Below, piece by piece: positions 54,338 to 64,000 of a DNA stretch of 64,000 nucleotides. The first letter of the stretch is position 1. Each line of letters starts with the position of its first letter. The translations under genes were made by a program, and so were the position numbers. The DNA is from Rubrimonas cliftonensis. Lineage in GTDB: Bacteria; Pseudomonadota; Alphaproteobacteria; Rhodobacterales; Rhodobacteraceae. Under the pieces are notes generated by a model, which worked only from the letters and a program-made list of their open reading frames with translations, did not search any database and was not told the DNA's origin. The stretch spans positions 62,001 through 126,000 of the forward strand of contig NZ_FNQM01000002.1 in the NCBI RefSeq assembly GCF_900107585.1. Direction: 5' to 3'.

Positions 54338-56314
54338 TCAGTTGATCTTCACCAGGCCGCCCTTGACCGTCAGCATGCCGCCGCCGTCCACGGTCGCGCT
54401 CGCCGAGCCCTTCACGGTGGTCGAGGTGCCGCCGCTCAGGTCGAGGCTCGCGCCCGCCTTCACCGAAGCGCTCGTGCCGGCGGAAAGCGTCATCCCGGCG
54501 CCGGACTTCAGGCTCATCGAGCCGCCCGACTCCAGGTTCAGCGCGCCGCTCGACTTGATGGTGACGTCGCCCGTCACAGTGATCGTCAGCTTGCCCTTGA
54601 CAGTCATCGTCGCGTCGCCGGCGACCGTCTCGGTAAGCTTGGCCCCGTAGTCGCGGGTCTCGTCGCTCGTCACGGTCAGGCTGCGCTTGCCGCCGACCTC
54701 GTGGGTCTCGTCGCCCTCCGTCACCGTGACCGTGCGCGAGCCCTTCTCGACCGTCAGGCTCTCGGCGCCCTCGCTGATGGTCACGGTGCGGGCGTTCTTG
54801 ATGGTGGTGGTCTCGTCATGGCCGATGTCGGTGGAGCGGTCGTTGAGGATCTCCAATGTCATGTCCTTCTGGGCGTGGATGTAGATCTCCTCCGCATCCG
54901 CCTTGTCCTCGAAGCGCAGTTCGTTGAAGCCCTCGGCGTCCTTGGAGCTGTCGGACTTCAGCGTGGTCCTGGTCTGCTCGGCAGGCAGCGCGTAGGGCGG
55001 AGCGTTCTCGCCGTTGTAGACGACGCCGGTGACGAGCGGGCGGTCGGGGTCGCCGTCGAGGAAGGCGACGACGACCTCCTGACCGATGCGCGGCAGCGTG
55101 AAGGCGCCCCAGCCCGCGCCGGCCCAGACCTGCGCGACGCGCACCCAGCAGGAGCTGTTCTCGTCGCCGGCGCCCAGCCTGTCCCAGTGGAACTGGACCT
55201 TGATGCGGCCATGGGCGTCGGTCCAGATCTCCTCGCCGGCCTTGCCGACCACCTTCGCGGTCTGCGGCCCGGCCATGCGCGGACGCGGCGTCGCCTGAAG
55301 GGGACGGAACGGGGTGTCCTTGGCCTGCGCCTCGAAGCGGTTGGCGTAGTCGCCGCGCGCGGCGCGATGGCTGACGGCGCGGATCAGGTAGTCGCCGTTC
55401 AGGCCGCTCTCGGGATGGTCGGAGAGCGCAAAGGTCGCGCCGGCGATCATCAGGCGCAGCGGCGAGGCGCCCTCGACGATCTCCGCCTCCGCCTCCAGCG
55501 CCTCCAGCCGCCGCCGCGCGACGCTCTGGCCGCCGTCGGTGTCGTCGTAGCCGCCGGGATAGACGTAGGGGCCGCGCGCGCCGTCGCCGATGCTGACCTG
55601 CAGCGTCTGCGAGGGCGTCTCGAAGTTGAAGTCGCGCGCGTCGACCTTGCCGGAGACGACCGCGCCGCGCGCCGCGAGGCTCTGAACGCGGCGCTCGCCC
55701 ATCTGCTCGCCCTGCCGCGGCAGGGGCAGGAACGGCACCGCGCCGCCCGCAAGCTCGGCGCAGGCGCTGACGTCGTCGAAGATCACCAGCGTGCACGCGC
55801 TGGCGGAATGCTCGAAGAAGTAGCCGAGCCCCTCCTCCTCCAGCAGCCGCGAGACGAAGGCGAGGTCGGTCTCGCCGAACTGCACGCAGTAGGGCCGCGC
55901 CGTCAGCGTTCCGGTGAGCGACAGGCGGTAGTCGGTGAAGCCGGCGTCGTCGAACACAGCCGAGACGATCTCGGTCGTCGTCTGCTCCTGGAAGATGCGG
56001 TTGTCCGAGCGCAGCGACAGCAGCGACAGCCATGGCCGCAGGGTCAGCGCGCAGGCCCGCCCCTCGCGCCGCACCGACCAGACGCGCCCCCTGATGACCC
56101 GGCTGACGTCGTCGCCGCCGGTCAGCGTCACGGTCGCGTCGCCGCCGAGCAGCGGGGCGAGGTCGGCGCCGTCGCTCGCCGCCTCGGCGGTCAGGCGGAA
56201 TTCGAAGGGCGCCGACAGCCGCTCCTCGCCCTCCAGCGTCAGCAGGATCAGCGCGTCGTCGCCGAGCGTGGTCGAGAGCTTGAGGGAGGCGTGCGCCTGC
56301 GTGGGGTCGGCCAT
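54338..56314 (-). CDS. vgrG: Type VI secretion spike protein VgrG
   Basis: 658 residues. The gp27-like part begins KLSTTLGDDALILLTLEGEE and contains YCVQFGETDLAFVSRLLEEE (about 145-165). The OB fold/gp5 part has KVVGKAGEEIWTDAHGRIKV and WVRVAQVWAG. The C-terminus is a beta-helix of Ser/Thr/Gly repeats ending GGMLTVKGGLVKIN, with no extra effector domain. I start at the ATG before ADPTQAHASL; the longer frame overlaps clpV. It is the spike loaded on the Hcp tube, followed by the YwqK-like gene after 19 bases. Confidence 0.95.
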   Translation of the reverse strand: MADPTQAHASLKLSTTLGDDALILLTLEGEERLSAPFEFRLTAEAASDGADLAPLLGGDATVTLTGGDDVSRVIRGRVWSVRREGRACALTLRPWLSLLSLRSDNRIFQEQTTTEIVSAVFDDAGFTDYRLSLTGTLTARPYCVQFGETDLAFVSRLLEEEGLGYFFEHSASACTLVIFDDVSACAELAGGAVPFLPLPRQGEQMGERRVQSLAARGAVVSGKVDARDFNFETPSQTLQVSIGDGARGPYVYPGGYDDTDGGQSVARRRLEALEAEAEIVEGASPLRLMIAGATFALSDHPESGLNGDYLIRAVSHRAARGDYANRFEAQAKDTPFRPLQATPRPRMAGPQTAKVVGKAGEEIWTDAHGRIKVQFHWDRLGAGDENSSCWVRVAQVWAGAGWGAFTLPRIGQEVVVAFLDGDPDRPLVTGVVYNGENAPPYALPAEQTRTTLKSDSSKDAEGFNELRFEDKADAEEIYIHAQKDMTLEILNDRSTDIGHDETTTIKNARTVTISEGAESLTVEKGSRTVTVTEGDETHEVGGKRSLTVTSDETRDYGAKLTETVAGDATMTVKGKLTITVTGDVTIKSSGALNLESGGSMSLKSGAGMTLSAGTSASVKAGASLDLSGGTSTTVKGSASATVDGGGMLTVKGGLVKIN

Positions 56315-56319
56315 TGCGC

Positions 56320-58875
56320 TCACCGCGTCCGCAGGGTGAAGCCGCCGTCGGCCCCGAGGGCGACGTGGACGCCCGCCGCCGGCGCCGCCTCCGCGATGCG
56401 GTCTAGCATGAGGCCGGCGACCTGCGGCGTCAGCGTGTCGGCGATGACGGCCTCGACGTTGCGCGCGCCGCTCTCGCTCTCGGTCGCGCGGGCGATCAGC
56501 GCGTCGAGCACCGCGCGGTCCCATGTCAGCGCGACGCCGTGGTTCGCCGCCAGCCGGTCGCGCAGCGCGTCGAGCTTCATCGCCGCGATCCGCGACAGAT
56601 GCTCGGGACCGAGCGGGCGGTAGGGCGTCACGATCAGGCGGCCGAGAAAGGCGGCGGGGAAGGCGCGCAGCAGTTCGGGCCGGATCGCGGCGGCGAGCGC
56701 GGCGGGGTCGGTCACGCCGCGCGCCGCGCAGTCGGCCAGCGTCCCGGCGCCGACGTTGGAGGTAAGCAGGATCAGCGTGTTGCGGAAATCGACGAGCTGC
56801 CCCTCGCTGTCCTCCAGCACGCCCTTGTCGAACACCTGGTAGAACAGTTCGATCACGTCGCGATGCGCCTTCTCGATCTCGTCGAGCAGCAGCACCGAAT
56901 AGGGCCGGCGGCGCACCGCCTCCGTCATGACGCCGCCCCTGCCATGGCCGACATAGCCCGGCGGCGCGCCCTTTAGGCCCGAGATCGAATGCGCCTCCTG
57001 ATACTCCGACATGTTGACGGTCACGAGCGCGCGCGGCCCGCCGAACAGCGCATCCGCCAGCGCGGCGGCGGTCTCGGTCTTGCCGACGCCGGAGGGGCCG
57101 ACGAGCAGGAAAACGCCGGTCGGCCGCGCGGGCTCGCCGAGCTGCGCGAACCAGGACTGAACGCGCCGGCAGATCGTCTCCAGCGCCCCGTCCTGCGCGA
57201 TGACGCGGGCGCGCAGCCGGGCGAGCAGGTCGCGCGCGCCCTCGGCGCCCTCGCGCAGCATCTCGCCGGTGGGCACGCCCGTCCAGCCGGAGACGACCTG
57301 CGCCACGGCGCGGGCGTCGACGAAGGCGTGGACGAGCGGCTCGCGGCCCTCCTGAAGCGTCTCCATCTGAAGGCGCAGCGCGCGCAGTTCGACGCGGTCG
57401 GCGGCGGCGGCTTCAAGCTCCAGCAGCCGCCGCACCACCTCGCGCTCGTTGCGCCAGCGGCTCCGCATCTCGTCGGCGCGCGCGCGCATCGCGTCCCTCT
57501 CGGCGTCCAGCGTCGCCGCACGCTCCGATTGCGCCGCGTCGCCCAGCGAGGTTTCGCGTGCAAGGCGGCCGATTTCAACCTCCATCGCGGCGATCCGGGC
57601 CAGTGCGCCCGCCAGCGCCGGGGGGTGTTCGGACTGGCTGACGGCGACCCGGGCGCAGGCGGTGTCGAGCACGCTGATGGCCTTGTCGGGAAGCTGCCGG
57701 TCGCTGATGTAGCGATGCGAGAGGCGCACGGCCTCGCGCAGCCCGCCCTCCAGCACCCGCACGCCGTGATGGGCCTCCAGTTTCGCCGCGACCCCGCGCA
57801 GCATCTCCACGGCGGCGTCCGGCTCCGGCTCGCCGACCTTGACGACCTGGAAGCGGCGCGCGAGGGCGGGATCCTTCTCGATATGGCGCTTGTATTCGCC
57901 CCATGTGGTCGCGGCGACGCAGCGCAGCTGGCCGCGCGCCAGCGCCGGCTTCAGCAGATTGGCGGCGTCATTCTGGCCCGCCTGCCCGCCGGCGCCGATC
58001 AGCGTGTGCGCCTCGTCGATGAACAGCACGATCGGTTGGGGGGAGGCGGCGACGGCGTCGACCACGCCGCGCAGCCGGTGCTCGAACTCGCCGCGCATCC
58101 CCGCGCCGGCCTGCAGCGCGCCGAGGTCGAGCGACAGCAGGCGCACGGCGGCGAGGCTCGCAGGGACGCGTCCCTCGACCATGCGCAGCGCCAGCCCCTC
58201 CACCACCGCCGTCTTGCCCACGCCCGCGTCGCCGGCGAGGATCGGGTTGTTCTGGCGGCGGCGCAGCAGGATGTCGACGAGCTGGCGGATCTCGTCGTCG
58301 CGGCCGACGACCGGATCGATGCGGCCCGCGCGGGCCTCCGCCGTCATGTCGAGCGTGAAGCGCGCCAGAGGGGCGTCACCCGCGTCGGGCCCGGCCTCCG
58401 CAGGGCCTTCCGACCCGCCCTGCGCCGCGCGCGCAAGGTCTGGATCGAGGTCCGTCGGCAGCTTCGCCAGCATCGGCGCGGCGGCGACGAGCAGCCGGCG
58501 CGACGCCTGCCCGCCCAGCATGGCGCGGATCAGATGGCCCGAGCGCACCCGGTCGGCGCCGCCGCCGAGCGAGGCGACGCTCCACGCCTCCTTCAGCGCC
58601 TCGACCAGATGCTGCGAGAGCGCCGGGGTGCGCGTCGCGCCGCCCTGGAACTGGTCGATGGCGCGCCGGAGGTCCGCGACGACCGCCGCGGCGTCGACGT
58701 CATGGGCGCGCAGCAGGCGGGCGGCGTCGCCTTCGGCGTCGGCGAGCAACTCCACGAGCAGGTGCTCAAGCTCTACGGCCGCCTGCCCGCGCCCGTTGCA
58801 GCGCTGCGCCGCGCGTTCGAGCGCTGCGCGGCAGGCCGGGTTGAGGCGCGAGACCAGCGCCTTCACGTCGGTCAT
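56320..58875 (-). CDS. clpV: T6SS AAA+ ATPase ClpV (TssH)
   Basis: 851 residues. The N-terminal Clp repeat domain starts VKALVSRLNPACRAALERAA. AAA1 has Walker A GDAGVGKT (about residue 215) with PIVLFIDEAHTLIGAGGQAG; a coiled-coil middle domain follows; AAA2 has GPSGVGKTETAAALADALFG (about residue 600) and SVLLLDEIEKAHRDV. It disassembles the contracted TssB/C sheath. It precedes vgrG by five bases and overlaps tssG by four. Confidence 0.95.
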   Translation of the reverse strand: MTDVKALVSRLNPACRAALERAAQRCNGRGQAAVELEHLLVELLADAEGDAARLLRAHDVDAAAVVADLRRAIDQFQGGATRTPALSQHLVEALKEAWSVASLGGGADRVRSGHLIRAMLGGQASRRLLVAAAPMLAKLPTDLDPDLARAAQGGSEGPAEAGPDAGDAPLARFTLDMTAEARAGRIDPVVGRDDEIRQLVDILLRRRQNNPILAGDAGVGKTAVVEGLALRMVEGRVPASLAAVRLLSLDLGALQAGAGMRGEFEHRLRGVVDAVAASPQPIVLFIDEAHTLIGAGGQAGQNDAANLLKPALARGQLRCVAATTWGEYKRHIEKDPALARRFQVVKVGEPEPDAAVEMLRGVAAKLEAHHGVRVLEGGLREAVRLSHRYISDRQLPDKAISVLDTACARVAVSQSEHPPALAGALARIAAMEVEIGRLARETSLGDAAQSERAATLDAERDAMRARADEMRSRWRNEREVVRRLLELEAAAADRVELRALRLQMETLQEGREPLVHAFVDARAVAQVVSGWTGVPTGEMLREGAEGARDLLARLRARVIAQDGALETICRRVQSWFAQLGEPARPTGVFLLVGPSGVGKTETAAALADALFGGPRALVTVNMSEYQEAHSISGLKGAPPGYVGHGRGGVMTEAVRRRPYSVLLLDEIEKAHRDVIELFYQVFDKGVLEDSEGQLVDFRNTLILLTSNVGAGTLADCAARGVTDPAALAAAIRPELLRAFPAAFLGRLIVTPYRPLGPEHLSRIAAMKLDALRDRLAANHGVALTWDRAVLDALIARATESESGARNVEAVIADTLTPQVAGLMLDRIAEAAPAAGVHVALGADGGFTLRTR

Positions 58876-59846
58876 CGCGCGTCCCGCATCCGGCGCAGGC
58901 GGACGTCCACCGCGCCGTCGGCCTCAAGGCGGCGGGTCGCCACCCAGGAGGTCCAGCCGAGCCGTGCGCCGCCGACGGCGCCGAGAACGGCGCGCGGCGC
59001 GGCGTCGGCGCGCACGATCAGGCGGCAGGTCGCGTCGGCCTCGCGCGGCAGCGTCGCGTCGACCAGCGCGCCGAGCGCGCCCGCGCCGCGCCCGCCGGGC
59101 AGCAGGTCGTTCAGCATCGGCGCGCCCATCGGCCCGATGTCGAGCCGGAAGCCCGCATCCTCGATCCACGCCGCGCCGCCCAGCGTCGCGCCGCGGCCGA
59201 GCCGTGCGCCGCGGACGGCGGAAAGCCGGGTGCGGTCGGCGGCGCGCAGGGGCGCCCAGCCGCCGACGAAGGCGCGGGCGCGCACCGGCGCGGCGAAATG
59301 GGCCGAGATCGCGCGCTCTGCGGCGTGCAGACTCTGCGGCTGCTGGTGGATCAGGCCCGCCGCCGCCATCAGCGTGCGGTCCACGGCGCTCGCGCTGCCC
59401 GGCGACAGCCGCCCGCACAGCGCGCGCAGCGCCTGGGCGTCGGGGCTTTCCTCGGGGCCCGGCCAGTCCGCCGGCCGCTCCAGCCGCAGCGCGTCGAGCA
59501 TCAGCCGCACGAGGCGGTTCACGAAGATGTCGAAGAACGCCCGCGCGCCCTCGTCGCCTGCGCGCACCTGCGCGGCGACCGCATCCGCGAGCGGCTGCGG
59601 CAGGGGCCCGTGCGGCCCGAAGAAGGTCAGCGCGCCGGTCTCGATCACCTGACCGCCCTCAGCCTCGCGGCGCAGGCTCTTGAGGTCGCTCGGCTCGAAC
59701 GCCTCGTCCACGGCGCCGCTGAACCGCACCGGGCCTTCGCCGGCGGCCTCCAGCAGGCGCGCGGCCTGCAGAAGCTGGAACGCCTGCGGCTCGGCGCGCA
59801 GGCGTTCGATCACGCCAGAAGGGCTTCGCCGCTTCGCGCCGGCCAT
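58872..59846 (-). CDS. tssG: T6SS baseplate protein TssG
   Basis: 324 residues. The family pattern is present: RLRAEPQAFQLLQAARLLEA near the start, VRFSGAVDEAFEPSDLKSL, and LTFFGPHGPLPQPLADAVAA about residue 85. TssG forms a baseplate wedge with TssE, TssF and TssK. I choose the ATG, which has GGGAG eight bases upstream; a GTG three codons earlier is possible. It overlaps tssF by 37 bases and clpV by four. Confidence 0.9.
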   Translation of the reverse strand: MAGAKRRSPSGVIERLRAEPQAFQLLQAARLLEAAGEGPVRFSGAVDEAFEPSDLKSLRREAEGGQVIETGALTFFGPHGPLPQPLADAVAAQVRAGDEGARAFFDIFVNRLVRLMLDALRLERPADWPGPEESPDAQALRALCGRLSPGSASAVDRTLMAAAGLIHQQPQSLHAAERAISAHFAAPVRARAFVGGWAPLRAADRTRLSAVRGARLGRGATLGGAAWIEDAGFRLDIGPMGAPMLNDLLPGGRGAGALGALVDATLPREADATCRLIVRADAAPRAVLGAVGGARLGWTSWVATRRLEADGAVDVRLRRMRDAR

Positions 59847-61672
59847 CGCGCCCACTCCCTGTCCCTGCTGCGGCTCTCGATCGCCAGTTCCGTGAAGGCT
59901 CCGGCGCCGGCGTAGAGGCCGAAGAAGCGCGAGAGCACCGAGCCGAAGAGGTAGCCCGAGCCGCCGACGAAGTTCTCCTCGGCCAGCGTCAGCCGCACCT
60001 CGAACCCGCGCACCCAGCCGCGCCAGGCGTCCTCGCCCATGCGCCGCGCCACGCGGGCGGCGGCCACGTCGACCACGCCCTCGATCTGCCGCCGCGCCGT
60101 GGCGTCATGGGCGGCGCTGTAGAGCGTCAGCGCCTCGCGCAGCGCCGCGCCGGCCTCGGGCCCGTCCACGAAGGACAGCCGGTTCAGGGAGAGATGCGAG
60201 ATCAGCCGCCAGAGGTCGGCGCCCACCGGCGGCGGGTCGATCTGCGGCGTCGGCTTGGTCGCGCAGATGACCGCGGAGACCGGCGCCTCGACCTCCAGGC
60301 CGAAGCGGGCGCCGACGGGCAGCCGCTCGGCGAGGCCGCGGTTGGTGCACAGGCAATGCGCGAAGGCGACCGGCGCGCCGGGCGCGCACGGGTCGAAGGC
60401 GCTGTCGCAGAAGGCGATGTCGATCTCGCCGCCGCGCTTGTCGGGCCGCAGCGACGGCGAGCGCCGGGCCACCCAGTAGACCGCGTCGGGCCGGCCGGCG
60501 TCGGCATGGGTCCAGGAGAAGAACGGCTGCGCCAGGGCGCCGTCGCGCGCGCGCGCGCTCGCCAGCGTGACCTGCGCGATGCTGTGGATCTCGGTGCTGC
60601 GCTCCTGCCTCAGATCGGGTTCCAGGCGGTATTCGCTGCGGGTGCGGTCGATGCGGATCGGCTCGGAGACGCGGTTGAACAGGTTGACCACCGGCGCGCC
60701 GCCGAGCCGGAAGGCGTCGCGCTCCGCCCCGGCCGGCGCGCGGCCGGGCGCGTCGAGGACGAAGACGAGGTCGAGCCAGCGGCCCGCCGCGATCCCGGCG
60801 GCGGCGCGCAGGCCCGAGACCTCCGAGAACAGGAACTTCTCCGGCAGGGCGAAGTATTCCTGGATCAGCCGGTGGCCCTGATGGGCGTGGGCCGGGTGCG
60901 GCAGCAGCGCGTCCTCCGGCTCGAAGCCGACGGCGCCGAGGGCGCCCGCGCCGAGCCGCCGCGCGCGGTCGGGCAGCCGCTCCTCCAGCGTGGGCGGGTC
61001 GCCGCCGTCGGGCGCGGCGAACACGGCCCAGACCTCGCGCGCATGGCGATGCAGCGTCTCGTGGAGCTGCGTCGCGGCGGCGAAGGAGCCGCCGAGATGG
61101 AAGCGCAGCGCATCGGGCAGCATGTCGGCGAAGCACTCGCCGCCGAGCGCGCGCAGCCTGACGCGCAGCAGTCCGCCGACGTCCGTGCGGCCGTCGAGGA
61201 AGGGAAAGAGCGCGGGGTCCGGCCGGTCCGCCGCCTCGACGTCGATGGGCCAGAGTTCGACGCGCGAGGCGGTGCGGAAGCGGCAGACGGCGCCATCGCC
61301 GGTGGGCGCGACGAGCTGCGTGCCCCGCTCGACGACGAAGCCGTGGGCGGCGCGGGCGCGGGCGGGGTCGATACGGAATTCGGCGATGGCGAGCGTCGGC
61401 ACGGGGGCGGCCAGATGCGGATAGAGCGTCTCCAGCAGCGCATGGGCGATGCGCGGGTGCTGGTGGTGGATCGTGCGCTGGAGGCGCGCGGTCAGGAAGG
61501 CGAAGGCCTCGATCATCCGCTCGACGTTGGGGTCCGCCGAGCCCTGCGGGCCGAGCTCCAGCGCGCCGGCCACGCGTGGGTGGCGCCGGGCGAAGTCGGC
61601 GCCCTCGGCGCGCAGCGCCTCCAGTTCCCGGAGGTAGTAGTCGAGGTGTTCAGCGCGCGCGTCGGTCGCCAT
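59810..61672 (-). CDS. tssF: T6SS baseplate protein TssF
   Basis: 620 residues, usual for the family. The N-terminus YYLRELEALRAEGADFARRH and the early AGALELGPQGSADPNVERMI are characteristic, as is AFLTARLQRTIHHQHPRIAH. The central part has EYFALPEKFLFSEVSGL. It is the main wedge component of the baseplate on which sheath and tube assemble. It follows tssE by eight bases. Confidence 0.94.
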   Translation of the reverse strand: MATDARAEHLDYYLRELEALRAEGADFARRHPRVAGALELGPQGSADPNVERMIEAFAFLTARLQRTIHHQHPRIAHALLETLYPHLAAPVPTLAIAEFRIDPARARAAHGFVVERGTQLVAPTGDGAVCRFRTASRVELWPIDVEAADRPDPALFPFLDGRTDVGGLLRVRLRALGGECFADMLPDALRFHLGGSFAAATQLHETLHRHAREVWAVFAAPDGGDPPTLEERLPDRARRLGAGALGAVGFEPEDALLPHPAHAHQGHRLIQEYFALPEKFLFSEVSGLRAAAGIAAGRWLDLVFVLDAPGRAPAGAERDAFRLGGAPVVNLFNRVSEPIRIDRTRSEYRLEPDLRQERSTEIHSIAQVTLASARARDGALAQPFFSWTHADAGRPDAVYWVARRSPSLRPDKRGGEIDIAFCDSAFDPCAPGAPVAFAHCLCTNRGLAERLPVGARFGLEVEAPVSAVICATKPTPQIDPPPVGADLWRLISHLSLNRLSFVDGPEAGAALREALTLYSAAHDATARRQIEGVVDVAAARVARRMGEDAWRGWVRGFEVRLTLAEENFVGGSGYLFGSVLSRFFGLYAGAGAFTELAIESRSRDREWARWPARSGEALLA

Positions 61673-61680
61673 GGGGGCTC

Positions 61681-62136
61681 TTATGCAGGGAAGTCGAGCT
61701 GACCTGAGAACGTGAACGCCTCCAGCGTGCGCGAGAGCCTCAGCCAGCCCGTGACGCGGGCCTCGAGGCGCCCGGCGACAGCCGGATCGGGAACAACCGA
61801 CACTTCGGGGCGCTCGAGCCGGGGCTCGAAGGCGAGAATGGCGTCGCGCATCGCATCGGCGAGGCGCGCGCGGTCGTCGGGCCGGGACGGCGCGAACTGC
61901 TCCAGCGACGGCACGCCGTAATCCACGACGAGGCGTTCGGCGGGCCCGCGCCGCGCGGCGTCGGGCCCCGCGCGCGTCGCCAGCAGGGCTCGCAGCGAGG
62001 CGGAGACGGCGCCGGCGAGCCCCTCGGCGTCATAAAGCGCCCCCGGCGCCGCGTCCTGCGCGGCGCCGAGCAGCTTCTCGAAGAACGGCGCGCGCGCGCC
62101 TTCGATGACGCGCGGGCCGACGGTCGCGCTACGCAA
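61681..62136 (-). CDS. tssE: T6SS baseplate protein TssE (gp25-like)
   Basis: 151 residues. The gp25-like domain has LRALLATRAGP, LVVDYGVPSLEQF near residue 70, DAILAFEPRLERPEVSVV about residue 95 and a final FTFSGQLDFPA. A TTG at the end of hcp appears to be the start, since no ATG or GTG is found in frame ahead of the domain; GGAAG lies close upstream. TssE links the baseplate to the sheath. Confidence 0.85.
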   Translation of the reverse strand: MRSATVGPRVIEGARAPFFEKLLGAAQDAAPGALYDAEGLAGAVSASLRALLATRAGPDAARRGPAERLVVDYGVPSLEQFAPSRPDDRARLADAMRDAILAFEPRLERPEVSVVPDPAVAGRLEARVTGWLRLSRTLEAFTFSGQLDFPA

Positions 62137-62629
62137 CTTCCTGCAGCTTCAGGTCGTGGCTCACCGGCTGGACGCCGTCCGCGGTGTTGTCGTCCTTCTT
62201 CTGCGGGATGTAGTTGTAGGTGACCTTGCTGTAGCTCAGCGTGATCGACTCCACCGGAATGTCGCCCGTCCCGCCGCCGACGCTGACGTTGGAGACGATG
62301 ACGTGCTCCATGATGATCTCGAGATACTTCACGGGCTTGTTGTCGCCGTCGGCGCGGTAGGCCTGGAAAGTGCACTTGTCGATCATGTTGCCCTGCCAGC
62401 AGAGCTTCAGCAGGTCATCGGTCGAGGCGTCGGTGTACTTGGTGAACTGGAAGTCGGTGTGGTTCGCCTGCTCCACCGTGCCGCCGCCGGCCGCGCTGCG
62501 GGTCGGCGAGGTCGGCTGGTTGAAGGCGTGCGACCAGGAGAGGACCTGGAGCTGATCGGTGTGCTCGGAGTCGGTCGACTCGCCCTTCACCTCGGGCCCC
62601 TCGATCTTCATGAACATGTTGCCGGCCAT
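62129..62629 (-). CDS. hcp: T6SS tube protein Hcp
   Basis: 166 residues. MAGNMFMKIEGPEVKGEST opens the beta-barrel; VLSWSHAFNQPTSP, DLLKLCWQGNMIDKCTFQAY and LSYSKVTYNYIPQKKDD are diagnostic. Hcp hexamers stack into the inner tube and can carry small effectors. It lies 33 bases after tssC and overlaps tssE by eight bases. Hcp is often the most abundant T6SS protein, and its genes are usually among the most expressed. Confidence 0.94.
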   Translation of the reverse strand: MAGNMFMKIEGPEVKGESTDSEHTDQLQVLSWSHAFNQPTSPTRSAAGGGTVEQANHTDFQFTKYTDASTDDLLKLCWQGNMIDKCTFQAYRADGDNKPVKYLEIIMEHVIVSNVSVGGGTGDIPVESITLSYSKVTYNYIPQKKDDNTADGVQPVSHDLKLQEVA

Positions 62630-62662
62630 GGCTCAGCTTCCTTTCGTTCGTGTGCGTGAGGG

Positions 62663-64000
62663 TCAGGCCGCCGCGGCCGGAAGTTCGGCCACGAGTCGGA
62701 TCGACGTCGACAGTTCTTCGAGCTGGAAGTGCGGCCGCACGAAGATCACGGCCTGATAGCTGCCCGGCCGGCCGGGGACCGGCTTCACGTCCACCCGCGC
62801 CTCGCGGAGCGGATACTTGGCCTTGAGCGACTGGCCGGCGTCGTCCTTGCCGAGGACGTATTCCGAGATCCAGGTGTTGAGGTAGTCGCGGATGGTGTCC
62901 TCGCTCATGAACGAGCCGATCTTGTCGCGCATCATCACCTTGACGTAGTGGGCGAAGCGCGACGCGTTCAGCATGTAGGGCAGCATCGCCGAGAGACGCG
63001 CGTTGGCGTTGGCGGCGCTGGTGTTGTAGAGCTTGGGCTTGTTGACGGTCTGCCCACCGAAGAACGCGGCGAAGTCCTCGTTCTTCTTGTGGACGAGGGT
63101 GATGAAGCCAAGCTCGTTCAGCTCGTTCTCGCGGCGGTCGGTGATGGCGACCTCGGTCGGGCTCTTCATCGCCACGTCGCCGTCGATGGTGAAGAAGGTG
63201 TGGATCGGCAGGCCCTCGACCTTGCCGCCGCCCTCGACGCCGCGGATCGCGGCGGTCCAGCCATGCTGCGAGAAGGACGCCGCGATGCGCTCGGCCATCA
63301 CATAGGCGGCGTTGCCCCAGAGATACTTCGAGTGGTCGACGCCGGTCACGTCCTCACGGAAGTCCATGCCCTCGACCGGCTTCGTGGCGGGTCCGTAGGG
63401 CAGGCGCATCAGCACGCGCGGCAGCACCAGCGCGACGTAGCGGCTCTCCTCGCTCTCGCGGAACGACCGCCAGGGGGCGAGCTCGGCGCTCTCGAAGATC
63501 TTCGCGAGATCGCGCGGGATCGGCATCTCGGTGTGGCTGTCCATGTCGAACAGGCGCGGGCTGGCGGCGGCGATGAACGGCGCATGGGCGGCGGAGGCGA
63601 CCTCGGAGATCAGCTTCAGCAGCGCGACGTCCTGCGGATGGCGGCCGAACTCGAAGCCGCCGACAAGCATCGAATAGGGATGGCCGCCGAAGGTGCCGTA
63701 CTCCTCCTCGTAGACCTTCTTGAAGAGCGCGCTCTGGTCGAACTCCACGGCCTTCTCGAGATCCTTCAGCAGATCGGCCTTGGAGACGTTGAGCAGGCGC
63801 AGCTTCAGCTTCGTGCCGGTCTCGGCCTTGAAAACGAGATGGCGCAGGCCGCGCCATGTGGCCTCGAGCTCCTGGAACTCGGGACTGTGCAGCACCTCGT
63901 TGAGCTGGTCGCTGAGCAGGGTGTCGATCTCTGCGATGCGGGCGTTGATCATCGCCACCACGTCCGAGCCGACCTTGGCCTCGTCGGCGAGCACGTCGTT
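62663..64000 (-). CDS. tssC: T6SS sheath protein TssC (partial, 5' end outside the window)
   Basis: About 445 codons are visible; some 50 N-terminal residues lie beyond the right edge, since TssC is normally near 495. Signature segments are [40 protein letters not shown] and [11 protein letters not shown], with the C-terminal part [20 protein letters not shown]. With TssB it forms the contractile sheath that drives the tube. It is transcribed into hcp and the baseplate genes. Confidence 0.95.
   Translation of the reverse strand, partial: NDVLADEAKVGSDVVAMINARIAEIDTLLSDQLNEVLHSPEFQELEATWRGLRHLVFKAETGTKLKLRLLNVSKADLLKDLEKAVEFDQSALFKKVYEEEYGTFGGHPYSMLVGGFEFGRHPQDVALLKLISEVASAAHAPFIAAASPRLFDMDSHTEMPIPRDLAKIFESAELAPWRSFRESEESRYVALVLPRVLMRLPYGPATKPVEGMDFREDVTGVDHSKYLWGNAAYVMAERIAASFSQHGWTAAIRGVEGGGKVEGLPIHTFFTIDGDVAMKSPTEVAITDRRENELNELGFITLVHKKNEDFAAFFGGQTVNKPKLYNTSAANANARLSAMLPYMLNASRFAHYVKVMMRDKIGSFMSEDTIRDYLNTWISEYVLGKDDAGQSLKAKYPLREARVDVKPVPGRPGSYQAVIFVRPHFQLEELSTSIRLVAELPAAAA

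Overview
This is a very GC-rich, densely coded stretch of chromosome from an alphaproteobacterium, most likely Rhodobacterales-like. The evidence is linkage of lpoA-like/rsmI/yraN/gshB, glnD-murJ-trpS, ppx-rlmE and an NDUFS4-type complex I subunit, plus heavy G/C bias at third codon positions. The genus cannot be fixed from sequence alone. I see no prophage, insertion sequence or CRISPR array.

Layout. 1-1.8 kb: the 5' part of a fused MFS/spermidine-synthase-like membrane protein, overlapped by a putative 2OG-Fe(II) oxygenase, and a small secreted CPFC-motif protein. 1.8-7.4 kb: three HupE/UreJ-type membrane proteins and a membrane-anchored parvulin-like protein in one operon, divergent from a large exported DUF3604 protein that ends in a strong terminator. 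7.4-18.5 kb: a type II secretion locus (prepilin peptidase O, then E F G H I J L M, a GspC-like protein and the secretin D), with gspK convergent on the opposite strand. 18.8-20.9 kb: a second copy of the oxygenase family, a small lipoprotein and an M15-like peptidase. 20.9-25.5 kb (minus): RraA-like protein, HSL-type hydrolase, gshB, BON lipoprotein, yraN and rsmI. 25.6-33.0 kb: an LpoA-like lipoprotein whose middle has strikingly low GC, then glnD, murJ, a rhomboid protease (minus) and trpS. 33.0-42.5 kb: mostly minus-strand housekeeping and metabolic genes (rlmE, ppx/gppA, metF, rhodanese, trmO, a CoA-transferase pair with a small gene between the subunits, an LCAT-like lipoprotein, tRNA-Arg, NDUFS4), with one LysE-type exporter on the plus strand. 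42.6-44.8 kb: uvrB. 45.0-53.6 kb: a dipeptide/oligopeptide-type ABC importer operon with two amidohydrolase genes embedded in it. 53.6-64 kb (minus): a type VI secretion cluster running tssC (cut by the window end), hcp, tssE, tssF, tssG, clpV, vgrG and a YwqK/MORN-like gene.

How the genes work together. The T2SS locus encodes nearly a whole secreton, including its own prepilin peptidase, so it could be self-sufficient once GspK is supplied from the inverted gene. The ABC operon looks like a uptake-then-hydrolysis pathway for an unknown amide or N-heterocyclic compound: seven genes, with 4-bp overlaps at four of the six junctions. The T6SS block holds tube, sheath, baseplate, spike and recycling ATPase parts, but no recognisable toxin inside the window. 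The best candidates for undescribed biology are the HupE x3/parvulin/DUF3604 block, the amidohydrolase-importer operon, the small protein between the CoA-transferase subunits, and the mosaic LpoA-like gene.
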